A DNA stretch of 64,000 bases from contig NC_061862.1 of NCBI RefSeq assembly GCF_907164915.1, forward strand, positions 93,699,995 to 93,763,994, in the 5' to 3' direction. The translations under genes were made by a program, and so were the position numbers. The notes under the pieces were generated by a model, which was not told where the DNA came from, made no database searches, and saw nothing but the letters and a program-made list of their open reading frames with translations. Shown one piece after another: positions 34,194-44,639 of this stretch; within the stretch, counting starts at the first letter, position 1, and each line of letters starts with the position of its first letter. The DNA comes from Impatiens glandulifera. Taxonomy: Eukaryota > Streptophyta > Magnoliopsida > Ericales > Balsaminaceae.

Positions 34194-34328
34194 CTTACTG
34201 TGCCAAATCCTCAGACTCTCAGTTGAGTAGTGAAAAAGTGACGCTGGAACACTGCACCATTAGTAGAGACCCCCCTTCGTTCACCTGCTCCAATCACCTC
34301 TCTGGTACTGCGGTCCTGAAAAGTACAT

Positions 34329-34836
34329 AAATCAAATGAGAATGAGATATCACCATGATAATCATCAATTAACTAAGTAACAGAAATCAAGTTATAGGTC
34401 GAAGATGGGACAAATAAAACATTTTTCAGAGTAATCTCAGGAGATAAGTACACAAAACTCCGTATATGAGCAGTAACAATGCTACCATCAGGTAGAGAAA
34501 TGGGACACTCCGTCCCCACAAAGTAATCAACTAAACAACCTTGGACCCTAATGGCATGTAAGGTAGCCCCTAAATCAATAATTCAAGATAAATGATACTT
34601 ACCACTCAAATGATCAGTGTAAGAACCATCGTTACCAGTTAGGCGAAAGAGATTCTAACACTAAGTGGGAGTCAAACCAGGAATAGGGAATTGACCATGT
34701 TGTGGTGAAGGGGGATGCGCCATCAAACCCTGCGCACCAGATGAACCCGCGCCAAAACCTCCAACAAAACTCGGAACCGCGGCAGCAGCCTGCACACCTC
34801 TAGCCTGCGCACCTCCAGTCGAGACACCTCCAACCA
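34329..34836 (-). pseudogene. Copia-2 protease region, decayed
   Basis: The minus strand between integrase and gag has an LDLGAT-like piece (near 34560-34580, in the position of the protease D-S/T-G motif) and further fragments, all interrupted by stops. The exact catalytic triplet cannot be confirmed. Confidence 0.5.
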
Positions 34837-35662
34837 TCATGTCTCTACGCCTGGGATCACCACCTCACCCTTTACGTTGTCGGTCAAGAAACCACTCCGG
34901 AAACCCATGCTTATCAAAATAGTCAGCAACATCATGTCCTGGTTTCTTATAGTGAGTACACACCAACTTTGATTTATCAACCACTTCAGAAGGGCGAGAA
35001 GATAAAGCAAATAGTTAATGTGAGACGACCTTCTAATCAGCATTACGGACATCCTCAGCTTCACGAAGCGTCTGATAAGCACTATTCAACGTGGGTGGGG
35101 GTTTCTGCGCCAATAAAACAGAACGAGTAGCATAATACTCAGAGCTCAAGCCCCCCAAAAATTGATGATAATGCTCTGTATCACGTAAACTCTGCAACTG
35201 TGTCGGGGGCCTGCCACACTCACATATTGGAAGAGGAAATAAGACAGCTTTCTCCTCCCATAGGCGTTGTAATACCCCAAAGTAAAAAGAGATGGACATC
35301 GTCGTAGACTGGTTATAGGAAGACAATTCACAAAGAAAGGAGTTCTGACGGATGCCATTCGAAATAGCATAACGCTCCTCAAGTAGACTCCATAGAGGGT
35401 CCACCTCATCACAGTAAGGAATCTCACCACGCTACTTAGGATCAATGATGTTTAATACCCATTGAACTAATATTGTCTGAACAAAATGTAAATCCTTCAA
35501 TCGTGCCAAATTACCCTCTGGTTTCATCACAATACCATTTGAAAAACTCATCTTACGATGAGCCACTAAAGATAAACGAAACGATTTTGACCACTCAGCA
35601 TAATTATTATCCTTCAAAACAACAGGAGTAATAACGAGACCGGGCAAATCAGTACTACTCAA
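34837..35662 (-). pseudogene. Copia-2 gag
   Basis: 35432-35662 starts MSSTDLPGLVITPVVLKDNN and has YAEWSKSFRLSL, a DUF4219/UBN2_3-type gag opening. 35033-35404 continues with LWSLLEERYAISNG, MSISFYFGVLQRLWEE and HYHQFLGGLSSEYYATRSVL. Near 34920-34965 is CTHYKKPGHDVADYF, a zinc-knuckle position in which the second and last Cys are lost. The pieces are in different frames. The N-terminus lies about 240 bp from the primer binding site. Confidence 0.87.
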
Positions 35663-35898
35663 AAAAATGGGTCCTTTGGAGGCTTGCTTCCACCAGCCGC
35701 GCTTGTATGAACCGAACTAGCAGATCCACCAAACGCCACTTCCTGCAGCAACATCGCAAGATGCTAAGCGAAACTCGTCTCTGCGGCCGGGCCGCTAGAA
35801 AACTGTAACTCCGCGTGAAAAACGCCGAAAATATCATCACCGTTTGACATATCGGTGGTGATTGGACAAAATATTGGGTAGGGTTTAATATTTAGATA

Positions 35899-35911
35899 GG
35901 CTCTGATACCA
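35899..35911 (-). promoter_or_regulatory. tRNA-iMet primer binding site of copia-2
   Basis: GGCTCTGATACCA on the plus strand directly abuts the LTR at 35912. Its complement pairs with the initiator tRNA-Met 3' end. Confidence 0.95.
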
Positions 35912-36656
35912 TGTCAAATGTAATTTCATTCTTAACCCTGAATAGGGTTTGTGTAGAGTATATATATACATGAACATTCTATAACCTAATGGGCCGTATC
36001 TTTGGCCCATTTTTTTTGGGGGGGGGGACGACTTAACGTCATTTCATTAAAAATTCCCAAAATTGGGAAAAAACTATGAGTTTAAGAGATCATTCTAGAC
36101 AGGCCTAGAATGATTTTGAAGTCGTAACATTTTGAATAATAGCTAAAAAGCTAAAAACGTAAATGAATTATCTGATTACAATGCTTTCAATTCTAATGAG
36201 TTTAAAAATGGTAAATTTTAGTTCCTACAGATATTCCAGTTCTGCTTCGTGCTTGGAATTCTTCTCCACGTTCCCGCGAGGGCGCTGCAATCCGATACAA
36301 TATCTTTCCATAACTCTTCAACACTCCTGCGGGTTCTGCCATATACCCTTGCATTCCGTTCTTGCCAAATGTTATACACCACTGCTCCAAAGCCGCACTT
36401 CAACACGCTTGTTGCAAATCTATTTCCACTGGCTTTGAGTAGTGTTGCATCTTTGATTTCATTCCATTCATTCGGGAAACTGATCAGCTCTAGGCTTTTA
36501 TAAAATCTGTCCCAAAGCTCCGAAGCAATACAACAACTCTCGAATAGGTGATCTATGGTTTCTTCATTTTCTCTACATAGAAGACAACTCGCGTCTGGGA
36601 TGCTCATATAATCATATATAATAATAGAATATCAACTAATATAACATAGTGTAACA
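35912..36656 (-). repeat. 5' LTR of copia-2, interrupted by a LINE
   Basis: It begins TGTCAAATGTAA and ends AGTGTAACA. About 145 bp match the left LTR, interrupted by 600 bp of LINE sequence (36011-36610). Three bases (TGA) present in the left LTR at the junction are missing here. Confidence 0.93.
36011..36610 (-). mobile_element. 5'-truncated LINE inserted in the copia-2 LTR
   Basis: The insertion starts with a T-run (36011-36017), then ten G (36018-36027), then the family 3' end GACGACTTAACGTCATTTC. The minus strand 36218-36607 encodes the ORF2 C-terminus, starting MSIPDASCLLCRENEETIDH and including LFESCC, WQERNARVYGR and SVEELWKDI. The frame is uninterrupted for 129 residues, so this is the best preserved zf-RVT of the three LINEs in this family. 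It is 5'-truncated, as most LINE copies are. No target duplication was recognised. Confidence 0.92.
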
Positions 36657-36698
36657 CAAAGATATTGCTAATTGTTCATACTAAAATATAAAAATTTA
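36657..36698. repeat. 42-bp direct repeat flanking copia-2, right copy
   Basis: It matches 30137-30178 with one mismatch and lies directly outside the 5' LTR. Confidence 0.9.
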
Positions 36699-36932
36699 TT
36701 GTTTTAAATATGAATACAAGTTTTTCTCATTTATTTCTTTCTTTCTTCTTTGATTGATTTTCATTATAAAATTTTTTGTTTCATTGAAATTAATTAACTC
36801 TAATTTTATAATATTTCATGGATAATTTAGAAAAAGAAATAACTTTTTTTACCCACTCAAAATTATATAAATGAATTTAGGTTACGTACAAAAGATTTTA
36901 CCCATTCCATTTTACTAAATATACTTAGCAAA

Positions 36933-36939
<7 letters not shown>

Positions 36940-36983
<44 letters not shown>
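36940..36983. repeat. (TA)n microsatellite
   Basis: Pure alternating TA of about 44 bp. Confidence 0.95.
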
Positions 36984-36988
<5 letters not shown>

Positions 36989-37029
36989 AATTGATTTGTA
37001 CCTTCACTCACTTATTCTAAAATGCTGAA

Positions 37030-37500
37030 ACAATCCAGTCTCCACTTGGTGGAGCAGAAAAGATATAGAAGAATAATTGAAAGAAAAATAAACATGTTGA
37101 AAGATAAGGCTTACCAAACGAATATACATGAAAGTGAGACCCACATGTTTGTTCATTTAAAAAATAATAGTTATATATAAACACAAGTTAAATTTAATGT
37201 AACCAAGTTTGAATTTAATATAAGAAAACTTTTCTAGAAAATATGTCATTAGATAAAATTGAACAGAGAAGAATGTATATATAATTTACCTTAAAATTAT
37301 TACAATATTATTATTAGTTTTTAAATTTCAAAAGATAACTAAATATATTAAGTAACAATTTGTTTATACTGAAATTGTAGGAGGGTAAGAGCACAACTAT
37401 CACATTTAGGTTGATATGAATTATTAAGAGACTTTTAAAATTTTATAATACACTACACTTGTAAAATTGATTATCAGTTTAACTCATTTAATAATTATAT
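37030..37500 (+). repeat. Dispersed AT-rich repeat R1, copy 2
   Basis: The sequence CTTGGTGGAGCAGAAAAG near 37045 and the following 37155-37450 match 2350-2410 and 3330-3625 in the same order. Here the intervening material is much shorter than in copy 1, where the second LINE remnant lies between, so that LINE may have inserted into copy 1. Confidence 0.65.
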
Positions 37501-37968
37501 ATTTATTAAAATAATGGTTAAATGACAGGAAGTAGTTAAGAGAGAAAAAACATTCATAAAAATGGTAATATAGTTAATAAATGAAGAGAGATAAAGAAAA
37601 ATAATTTAAAATTTGTCATTTAAAGTTTAGATTAGTGCTGCAATTAATTTAAAACACTCCTAAGTTGTTGATGAGCGCTCGATCAAAGCTTGATTTTGAT
37701 CGAGTTCGAGTCGAGTTCGAGCCGACTCGTCTAATATTCGAGTCAAACTTGAACTCATATAATATTTGTTCGATAACTTATATAACTTTTTTGAACCTGA
37801 TAATATATAATATATATATTTTTTATTTATTTATTTAATATTAAACTTAAAATTTAAAATAATATATTTTTTCTTTCTCTTTTTTCCATGCCCATATAGA
37901 AGACCCACAATCCGTATTATTATATTATATTGTCCTCTAAAGCAAAAACCCTAATTTATAATGTATCA

Positions 37969-39090
37969 ATCCTATCTAAGGTGTAAATGAGTCGAGTCAC
38001 TCAGTTAAAGTTCGATTTGAGTTTAGTAAAAATTGAATTTGAGTCGAGCTCAAGTCAGCAAGTTTATGATTCGAGCAGAATTCGAACTTAGGTAAGACTC
38101 GCTTGATAGCTCGACGAGCTTTTTCAATCCTAATCATAATTTTTTAATTATTATATTCTACTTTTTCATCAAAATTTGAAACATACTATAAGACTATCTA
38201 TGGGCTTATTGTTTATGGGACAGTCCTTAGTCATCTCCTATTCAGATCTGTCTAAAACAATTGTAGATCGAAGATTGGTTCTTTCTTTGAAGATTTTGAT
38301 AAATGAAACTAGTTAGAAAAAAAATACAATAAAATTTTAAATTTTGGAATAGACTTTATATTAACAAAATATTTATCCATACCCTATAATATTATTTTTA
38401 TTATCATTATACAAAAATATTATATTTATTTAATATAATATAAAATATAATAGGGGTGAGAAATATTACCGATATTATAGGCATATAAAAAATATCGAAC
38501 CACAATATATTGAGAATATCGATTTTTTCGGTATACCGAAAAAAGTAAAGGTATAAGATTTTTAATATTTTGGTATATCAATATATATACCAAAATAATA
38601 TTTATAAATTAAAAAATATATATTATATAATATATATAGGAAATAAATAAATTTGATATTAATTTAATTACATAAATATATATTTTTATAATCAAATTAA
38701 AATATAATTATACTGTAATATTATTTAATATATGCAATTTCGACGTATTATATTTTTTATAATTTATAAAACTATTTTTATTTCACTATAAAGTGTTTTA
38801 TTTTTCAAAATAAACCTAATGGAGTGTAATATGTTTTCAAAATCATCTCAAATACCGTACACAACTTGAAAGTAATCTTCTTGAGAAGAATCTATTATTC
38901 CATTATGTTTTTTTTAATTTAAAAAATTAATATATAAATATATTTAAATTCGAGCCTTACGAGTTGAACTCGAGCCTATGATTATATGATCGAACTGAGT
39001 TTGAGTTCAATATTGAAAGCTCGATCGAGACGAACTCGAGTCAGGGCTAGTTCGAGCTCGGCTCGGCTCGTTTACACTCATAATCCTATC
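37969..39090. repeat. 8-bp target-site duplication ATCCTATC flanking hAT-3
   Basis: ATCCTATC occurs at 37969-37976 and 39083-39090, directly outside the inverted ends of hAT-3. Confidence 0.93.
37977..39082. mobile_element. hAT-3: second small hAT nested in hAT-2
   Basis: Ends are TAAGGTGTAAATGAGTCGAG and, in reverse complement from the right, TATGAGTGTAAACGAGCCGAG. Both run into TCGAGTTCGAGC-type subterminal motifs. The 8-bp target duplication is exact. The 1,106 bp has no transposase. Its ends differ from hAT-1/2 (GTGTAAA in place of GCTGCAAA), so it is a related but distinct subfamily. The open frame at 38986-39333 spans its right end and the TCTTCT tract and is not a gene. Confidence 0.9.
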
Positions 39091-39404
39091 CTACGTGACT
39101 TTTCATCTCTTTTTCTTCTTCTTTTTCCGTCTTCACCATTTTCTCTTCTTCTTCTTCTTTTTCTTCTTCTTCATCTTCTTCTTCTTCTGCCTTCACCATT
39201 TCTTTCACTCATTCACAATATGTTGATTCATTTATTCATATTATCTCTCATCTATACTATTTCTTGTATTCATTCACAAGAGGCTATAGATAAATTAAAA
39301 TCTATTTTTACTTTTACTATAGTTATTGTTTAACTATATAACTTTGATTTTTTTTTATTATGAGTAACTTATGTTTATATGAATCACTCATAGATGAATA
39401 TAGG

Positions 39405-39449
<45 letters not shown>

Positions 39450-39455
39450 ATATTT
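39405..39455. repeat. (TA)n microsatellite with TTTA interruptions
   Basis: Alternating TA of about 50 bp with two TTTA breaks, immediately left of the segment that is duplicated at 60631. Confidence 0.9.
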
Positions 39456-41213
39456 ATATTTATATTGATCAACTAGTCAATAGCAAAATATGTTTAAGGG
39501 CGTCAAAGAGTTGAATAAATATAGAAAATACTATTACATATAATGATTTTCAATTTATATTAGGATTGAATTATGATAGAAAAAGACTAGACAATATTAT
39601 GGATATAATAATTAATATATTATATATAATATTTAAATAGATAAAAAAAGGTTAATATATTATATGTAATTAAATTATATTATATATATTATTAAAAGAG
39701 ATAAAAAAAAAGTTAATATATTATGTATAATAAAAGATAAAAAAATATTAGTACATATTTTATATACAATGAAGAGATAAAAAAAAAGGTTAGTATATAT
39801 ATTATATGTAATATGTTTGAGAGAAAAAAAAAGAATTTACAAGATTAATAATATATTATATTATATAAAAAAATTAATAAATTATTTCTATAAATAAGTT
39901 AATAGATTCTTGTTATATTTCCACCAAAATAATTTAAATATATATAATAATATTTAATAGAAAACATGTCAATTGTTTTTACGGTATCTACCTCCTAAAG
40001 TAAAAGTTAAATTTTAGTTATTTGTTTTAATATGTATTTTTTATATTAGTTATTTGTAAGTTTAAACATATCATATTACTTAATGCAGATAGTTATACGT
40101 GTTTTGCTTGAAAAACATGATTTAAAAAAGATTAATATATTGAATATACAAACAATTTATATAATTTTGTACTTTAATTTTGGAATTTTATGTTTTAGAA
40201 TATTGATTAGTAATAGTGATTTGATGTTTTTGGACTATTATTGTAAACACTAAAAATCAACACTCCAATTTATAATATTAAAATAATTATTTTGAATCAT
40301 TTTTAAATAAATAAGATCAAAATAATTAACCCCATTGCCAAAAACTCATTTAAAATAATTAATTATTGTGCTAATTAATCAAATTAATTAAGGATTAATG
40401 CAAAAAAAATTAATATTATTTGTGATAAATTTTGTACCCATTTTATCTTAAAATAATTTTAGAAAAAACTAAGGGACAAAAATAAATAATTTAGAATGAA
40501 TTGTTGTATCTATTTAATCTAAAACAATTATTTATTTAACCCTAAAATATATATAACAAAAAATAAATTTGGTAAACTATTTGCCATATTTATTTTAATA
40601 ATTTGTGTATTTAAAAAAAATAAAATTAAAGACAAAAGGGTGAAAGAAAAATCAATTTTAAACAAACCCTTAATGTATTAAATTAAAATTAAAATTTGTA
40701 ATCGGGTGTAGCCAAAAATAGAATAAAACATTAAAGCAGGAGCCGCATCCATTGGATGGACACTAGACTCTCATCCAACACATTAGAGCGCTCCGCGTAG
40801 CCGGTTGTAGCCAAGGAGAAGCGCACGTACGAGGTACTGGATTGGCTAATGCTCGTTATCCAAATCACTAACGGAACACCCAAACGCAACGAAGCCTGGA
40901 CGGAACGCCAACATAATGCTCCATTGCGCTAAAACAATTTCTTTTTCAGCGCCACCTTCGTCTCCAACGCGACACCAAATGGATAAGGAAGGATATTCGT
41001 CTTCAATTTTTTCTTTTTGGAACTATCTCACTAGTCCACCATGTCGGCTCATTTAAAGTCTGAAATGACCACCCTACGATGGTGATCATTTCTCCCTATC
41101 AAAATAGGAATGACTCATCCCTATTCGGGCGAATTCAACCAAGAACAACCAAAAGCCATTAATGGCTTTTGACTGATTTATGTCACTAGAAGCCTCTACC
41201 GACTCAGAGCAGC

Positions 41214-41222
41214 TATAAATAG
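41214..41222 (+). promoter_or_regulatory. TATA box of the solo LTR
   Basis: TATAAATAG is the best TATA box in the LTR and is followed by a pyrimidine-rich leader. If the plus strand is the sense strand, transcription would start near 41245-41255. It is repeated at about 62387-62395 in the duplicated copy. Confidence 0.6.
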
Positions 41223-42049
41223 ACCCTTTAAGTTGTTTCTAAACCAGAGAATCCAATCTCCACTTTCAAATCGCGATTTACTAAAAAACTGCCATTGAAG
41301 CTCAAAGTTTCTGGATTTTTTAAAATCTGTTTGAAGCCTTAAAGCTCGGATCTGTGTATCCTAACAACTTCCCTAAGATATAAGGAGTGTTCTCCAATCC
41401 TTGGTAAGGATCCAATCACCCTCTAATTCATATTTACAATTTGAATTTGAAATTTTTATATTTTTAATTGTAAAAACTTGTATACTTGATTTGCATGTTA
41501 TTTTATGGTTATCTGGATCATTTAGAAACTATCTGGATAAGATAGAACTGATGAAACGATATAAATAACAAAAACCCAATTTTGAATTTCAAATATAAAA
41601 AAATGGGTTTTCTATTCTTAGGTTAATTTTGTTGAATCACAGCCCAGAAAGCTTTCCAAATGATTATAAACATGTTGGGCAACTGTTTGAATCATGTTTG
41701 ATCCATCCTGATCATGTTTGATCAAAATCAAAATTTTCAAATAAAATGAAAATTTGAGTTCTTTAATTGGTTTAAACAAGCAGCATGTTTTCTTATTTTG
41801 GTACCAATCAAGTTTATGTGATATAAGGAAGTTATTGGATAACTTCATTCACTTCAAAACAAAACAACTTTAAAATCAAACCTAAAATTTGATCACAAAC
41901 GGTTTTGAACAAATTCATCATCATCCAGGTCGATTGATACCTTTAGATGATGATTATTAACATGTTCCTAAGATCTTTGTGAAACTACCCAAGCTCTAGG
42001 ATTAAAGAATCTGAGCTAAAAAACGAATTACTAAAATGAACATTGGTGT

Positions 42050-42720
42050 TCTTGAGGACCAAGAGTCCGACAGAGAATCTTCGGTCATGACCGAGACCTA
42101 GGACCGAGAAAATCCATCCTAGGACCAAGACCTATGACCAATGTTTTTGAGCAAGGACCGAGAGGTCCGACCAAGGATTTTTATTTAGGATCGAGAGGTC
42201 CAATCTATGACAGAGAGGTCTAAGTACATGATCGAGACTCTAAGACCTAGGACCGAGATGTCTAACCTTAGGATCGAGAATCCTTAACCTAGGACCGAGA
42301 GGTTAGAGTCCGGGACCGAGACTCTCGAGACCCAGGACCAAGAGGTCTGAGTTCAAGACTCGGATTCTTGAACCCTAGGACCAATGAATCCAACCTTAAG
42401 ACCGAGTGTCCAAAACCTTGGGATCGAGACTCCCAAGCTTGGGACCGAGAGCTCTTGAAATACGGACCGAGGGAGTTAGTCTAGGACCGAGAAGTATGTA
42501 CACCTCGATTGAGAAACCTAGCTCCAGGCTAACCCATGACTGATAAGTTTTTACACATAGACCGATAATTTCAACCAAGTACCAAGAGTCCTTAACACCC
42601 TAACCAAGGGACTCCGATACTCAGACCGAGAGCTTCTAAACCTCGGTCGAGGATTTCTCAACCCAAACTAAGGGTCTCCGGACCTCGACCGATAAATTCA
42701 GCCCAAAGTCGAAGACTCCG
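42050..42720. repeat. GGACCGAGA minisatellite in the solo LTR
   Basis: The core (C/G)TAGGACCGAGA and variants recur about 25 times at 20-35 bp spacing with changing flanks (for example GACCGAGAGGTC, GACCGAGACTC). A related motif lies at 11600-12060. Confidence 0.9.
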
Positions 42721-43794
42721 GTCCTAAGGCCTATTTGGTTCCACTTTTCAAAATTCAAAATTATTTTTTGTAATTTTGGGAGTCCAATACATTTTCTAAA
42801 ATTCCCGAGAGATTGGAAAATGACTTCAAAATATTTATGGGATATTTTCCAAACAAATATTTTAACCAAAGTTCGTTTGGCGTATATTTCTAAACCCTAA
42901 TACCCTTAAAAATGACTGATATTCTTCAGGTATACTCTTTCCTATTAATTATTAGCAACATGTACCAATATTTAAATATTGTTGTTTCAATATTTTAAAT
43001 AATGTTAAAACTTAAAAGTATGACTAAGACCGGAAGAATAATCGGTTAAAACTCAAACGTTATACAACCGATTTTCAAAAGTGAAGTTTATAAAGTAGAT
43101 ACCGGTTTTAATGGGTACGTGAGACATAGCGCGAAAGCCCCCCTTTCCCAAGTATCACCAAACTTCGATTCAAATGAAACTGTTGTAAAATACATTTGTA
43201 CACGTACACCATTTTTTATTGATTTTTATAAAATCAATTAGCGACTTTATTTTCAAATAAATAATATTTTCTTAAATTAATTATATTTGATTAATTTAAA
43301 CTAGATCTCATAATAATTAAATTGTCATTTGATTTATCACAAATCCCTAGATTATTAAAATTTGAATAAAATTAATTATTTTTACATAATTGATTTTAAA
43401 AGATGCCATGTACTCTCAAAATCTTTTAAAAGTAATGTGCCACATGTCCACATGCGCTGCTGCGGGATTCCAGGGGTTACAATTATGTTTTGGAATTTTT
43501 AATAAGTATGATTGTTTCATATTCTTATTTTGAAATATCATGTTTTAAATGTTGAATATGTATGAAAATTTGATATTTTTATTTTGAAAATAAATTTTGG
43601 TTTAAGTTCGAGCTTGAGTTTGAAAATTTAATTTTAGTTCAAATTTTTTAGTTGAGCTGAGCTGGTAGGTAAATAGTCAAGTCAAGGCTCAAATTTATAA
43701 ACTCGTTTAAGTCGAGCTAATAAATACTAAATTGAGTCGCGCTCGAGCTCAAGATGGTTTGAGCTCGACTCGACTCGACTCATTTGCAGCCCTA

Positions 43795-44526
43795 GTATTG
43801 AATATGTCATTTTTAAGATTTCAGCAAGTGAAATTAAAAAATAATAATTATTTAATACAATTAAATTTTTTAAATAGTGTTGGTCTATGAAAGCAAAATA
43901 TAACATTTAATTTCCATAAAATATATATTAAATTAAAAAACTTAGACTATGAAGTTTAGAGATTGTGTTCCTCAAATTTAACCAAAAAAAAAAATATAAA
44001 ATAGTATAAAGTTATTAGACAGGTCAATTTGTAAATTTGATTTTATTAGAGTAATATTCAAAAAGTTATTGATGTTTATAAATGTAAACAATAATTTCAT
44101 TAAAAAATATTAGTTTATTCAAAACATTATTTTTATGTAAAATATATCTTCCAAATGACTGATTTCCAATTCTAATGAAGAATCATAAAAGGAGTGTTTC
44201 TTATTGCACAAGTGTAATAACAAACAATGTAAAAACTTAAATTTGGCAAAACAATAACATCAATTTTTTTTAAAATTTAAACTTTTTTGAATAAATTTTG
44301 TAAACACATGTGATAATTGTATACCATGAAAAAAAAAGTTTAAAAAGGCAAAAACAAATTAAGAAACAAAAATAGAATTAATTAGTTTGAAGGATTACAA
44401 GAAAAACAATAATGTATTTACATAAATTCATAAGTTTGTTAGATCTCATATCAGAAATTGTCATTATATCTGTGAATAGTTTTAATAACATACTTTTAAT
44501 TGTTAAATGTTTTTCGATTTATTTCG

Positions 44527-44619
<93 letters not shown>

Positions 44620-44636
44620 ATAGAGATCTATCTTGT
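43795..44636 (+). repeat. Dispersed AT-rich repeat R2, copy C
   Basis: It begins TATTGAATATGTCATTTT directly after hAT-2 and follows copy A through TTGGTCTATGAAAGC and AAAGGAGTGTTTCTTATTGC to GATAGAGATCTATCTTGTA. A long (TA)n run (44529-44617) interrupts it before the end. hAT-2 may have landed in this repeat, but its left part is not found on the other side. Confidence 0.75.
44529..44617. repeat. (TA)n microsatellite, about 90 bp
   Basis: Pure alternating TA. The Tyr-Ile frames around it are artefacts. Confidence 0.97.
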
Positions 44637-44639
44637 AAG

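Larger units (their letters stand above)
32212..34328. repeat. Internal tandem duplication of about 1.06 kb in copia-2
   Basis: 32212-33272 and 33273-34328 are near-identical in tandem, both reading from AAACACCATGAACTCTCC to CTGAAAAGTACAT. Three substitutions and one 6-bp difference (CGACTACGACTAG against CGACTAG) were seen by eye. The unit spans integrase from its zinc-binding part to the C-terminal region, so integrase occurs twice. Confidence 0.95.
30179..36656 (-). mobile_element. Ty1/copia retrotransposon copia-2, full length but dead
   Basis: The element has two short LTRs, an iMet primer binding site, a polypurine tract, and the domain order gag, GAG-pre-integrase, integrase, RT, RNase H on the minus strand. 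The internal region has many stops, a 1.06 kb internal tandem duplication (32212-34328), and a LINE inside the 5' LTR. The two LTRs differ at about eight positions in 145 bp by eye, so the insertion is not recent. Confidence 0.93.
39454..42828 (+). repeat. Segmental duplication, copy 1 (source-like copy)
   Basis: This 3.37 kb is repeated in the same orientation at 60631-64000. The unit crosses part of hAT-2 and the first 2.59 kb of the solo LTR, so it was copied as a block after the LTR insertion. The right edge here reflects where the window ends in the other copy, so the true unit may be longer. Confidence 0.95.
40242..43481. mobile_element. Solo LTR (3,240 bp) nested in hAT-2
   Basis: It starts TGTAAACACTAAAAATC and ends TCCAGGGGTTACA, has TG...CA ends with a 5-bp target duplication, and contains TATAAATAG at 41214-41222. 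There is no primer binding site, polypurine tract or coding domain, so it is what remains after recombination between two LTRs. A GACCGAG minisatellite occupies 42050-42720. The size suggests a Ty3/gypsy type, but with no coding domain the superfamily cannot be settled. Frames within it (41618-41848, 42396-42578, 42636-42869) look like chance. Confidence 0.9.
40237..43486. repeat. 5-bp target-site duplication ATTAT flanking the solo LTR
   Basis: ATTAT lies at 40237-40241 and 43482-43486, directly outside TGTAAACAC and GGGGTTACA. Confidence 0.88.
37633..43794. mobile_element. hAT-2: reverse-oriented hAT copy, outer layer of a nest
   Basis: The left end TAGTGCTGCAATTAA is a worn version of TAGGGCTGCAAATGAG. 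The right end CATTTGCAGCCCTA at 43794 is intact. The interior matches the reverse complement of hAT-1 in order: CTCGAGTTCGAG motifs, the AACCCTAATTT phrase, the TCTTCTTCT tract, TATTATGAGTAAC, ACTATACC-rich AT sequence and the AAATAGTCAAG/CTCGAGCTC right part. Removing the two nested insertions leaves about 1,803 bp, against 1,817 bp for hAT-1. No 8-bp target duplication remains (GTTTAGAT against GTATTGAA). Confidence 0.88.

Noticed and set aside
36163..36503. Plus-strand frames over the LINE at 36 kb
   Set aside because: They are antisense to the zf-RVT coding strand, which carries the recognisable motifs.
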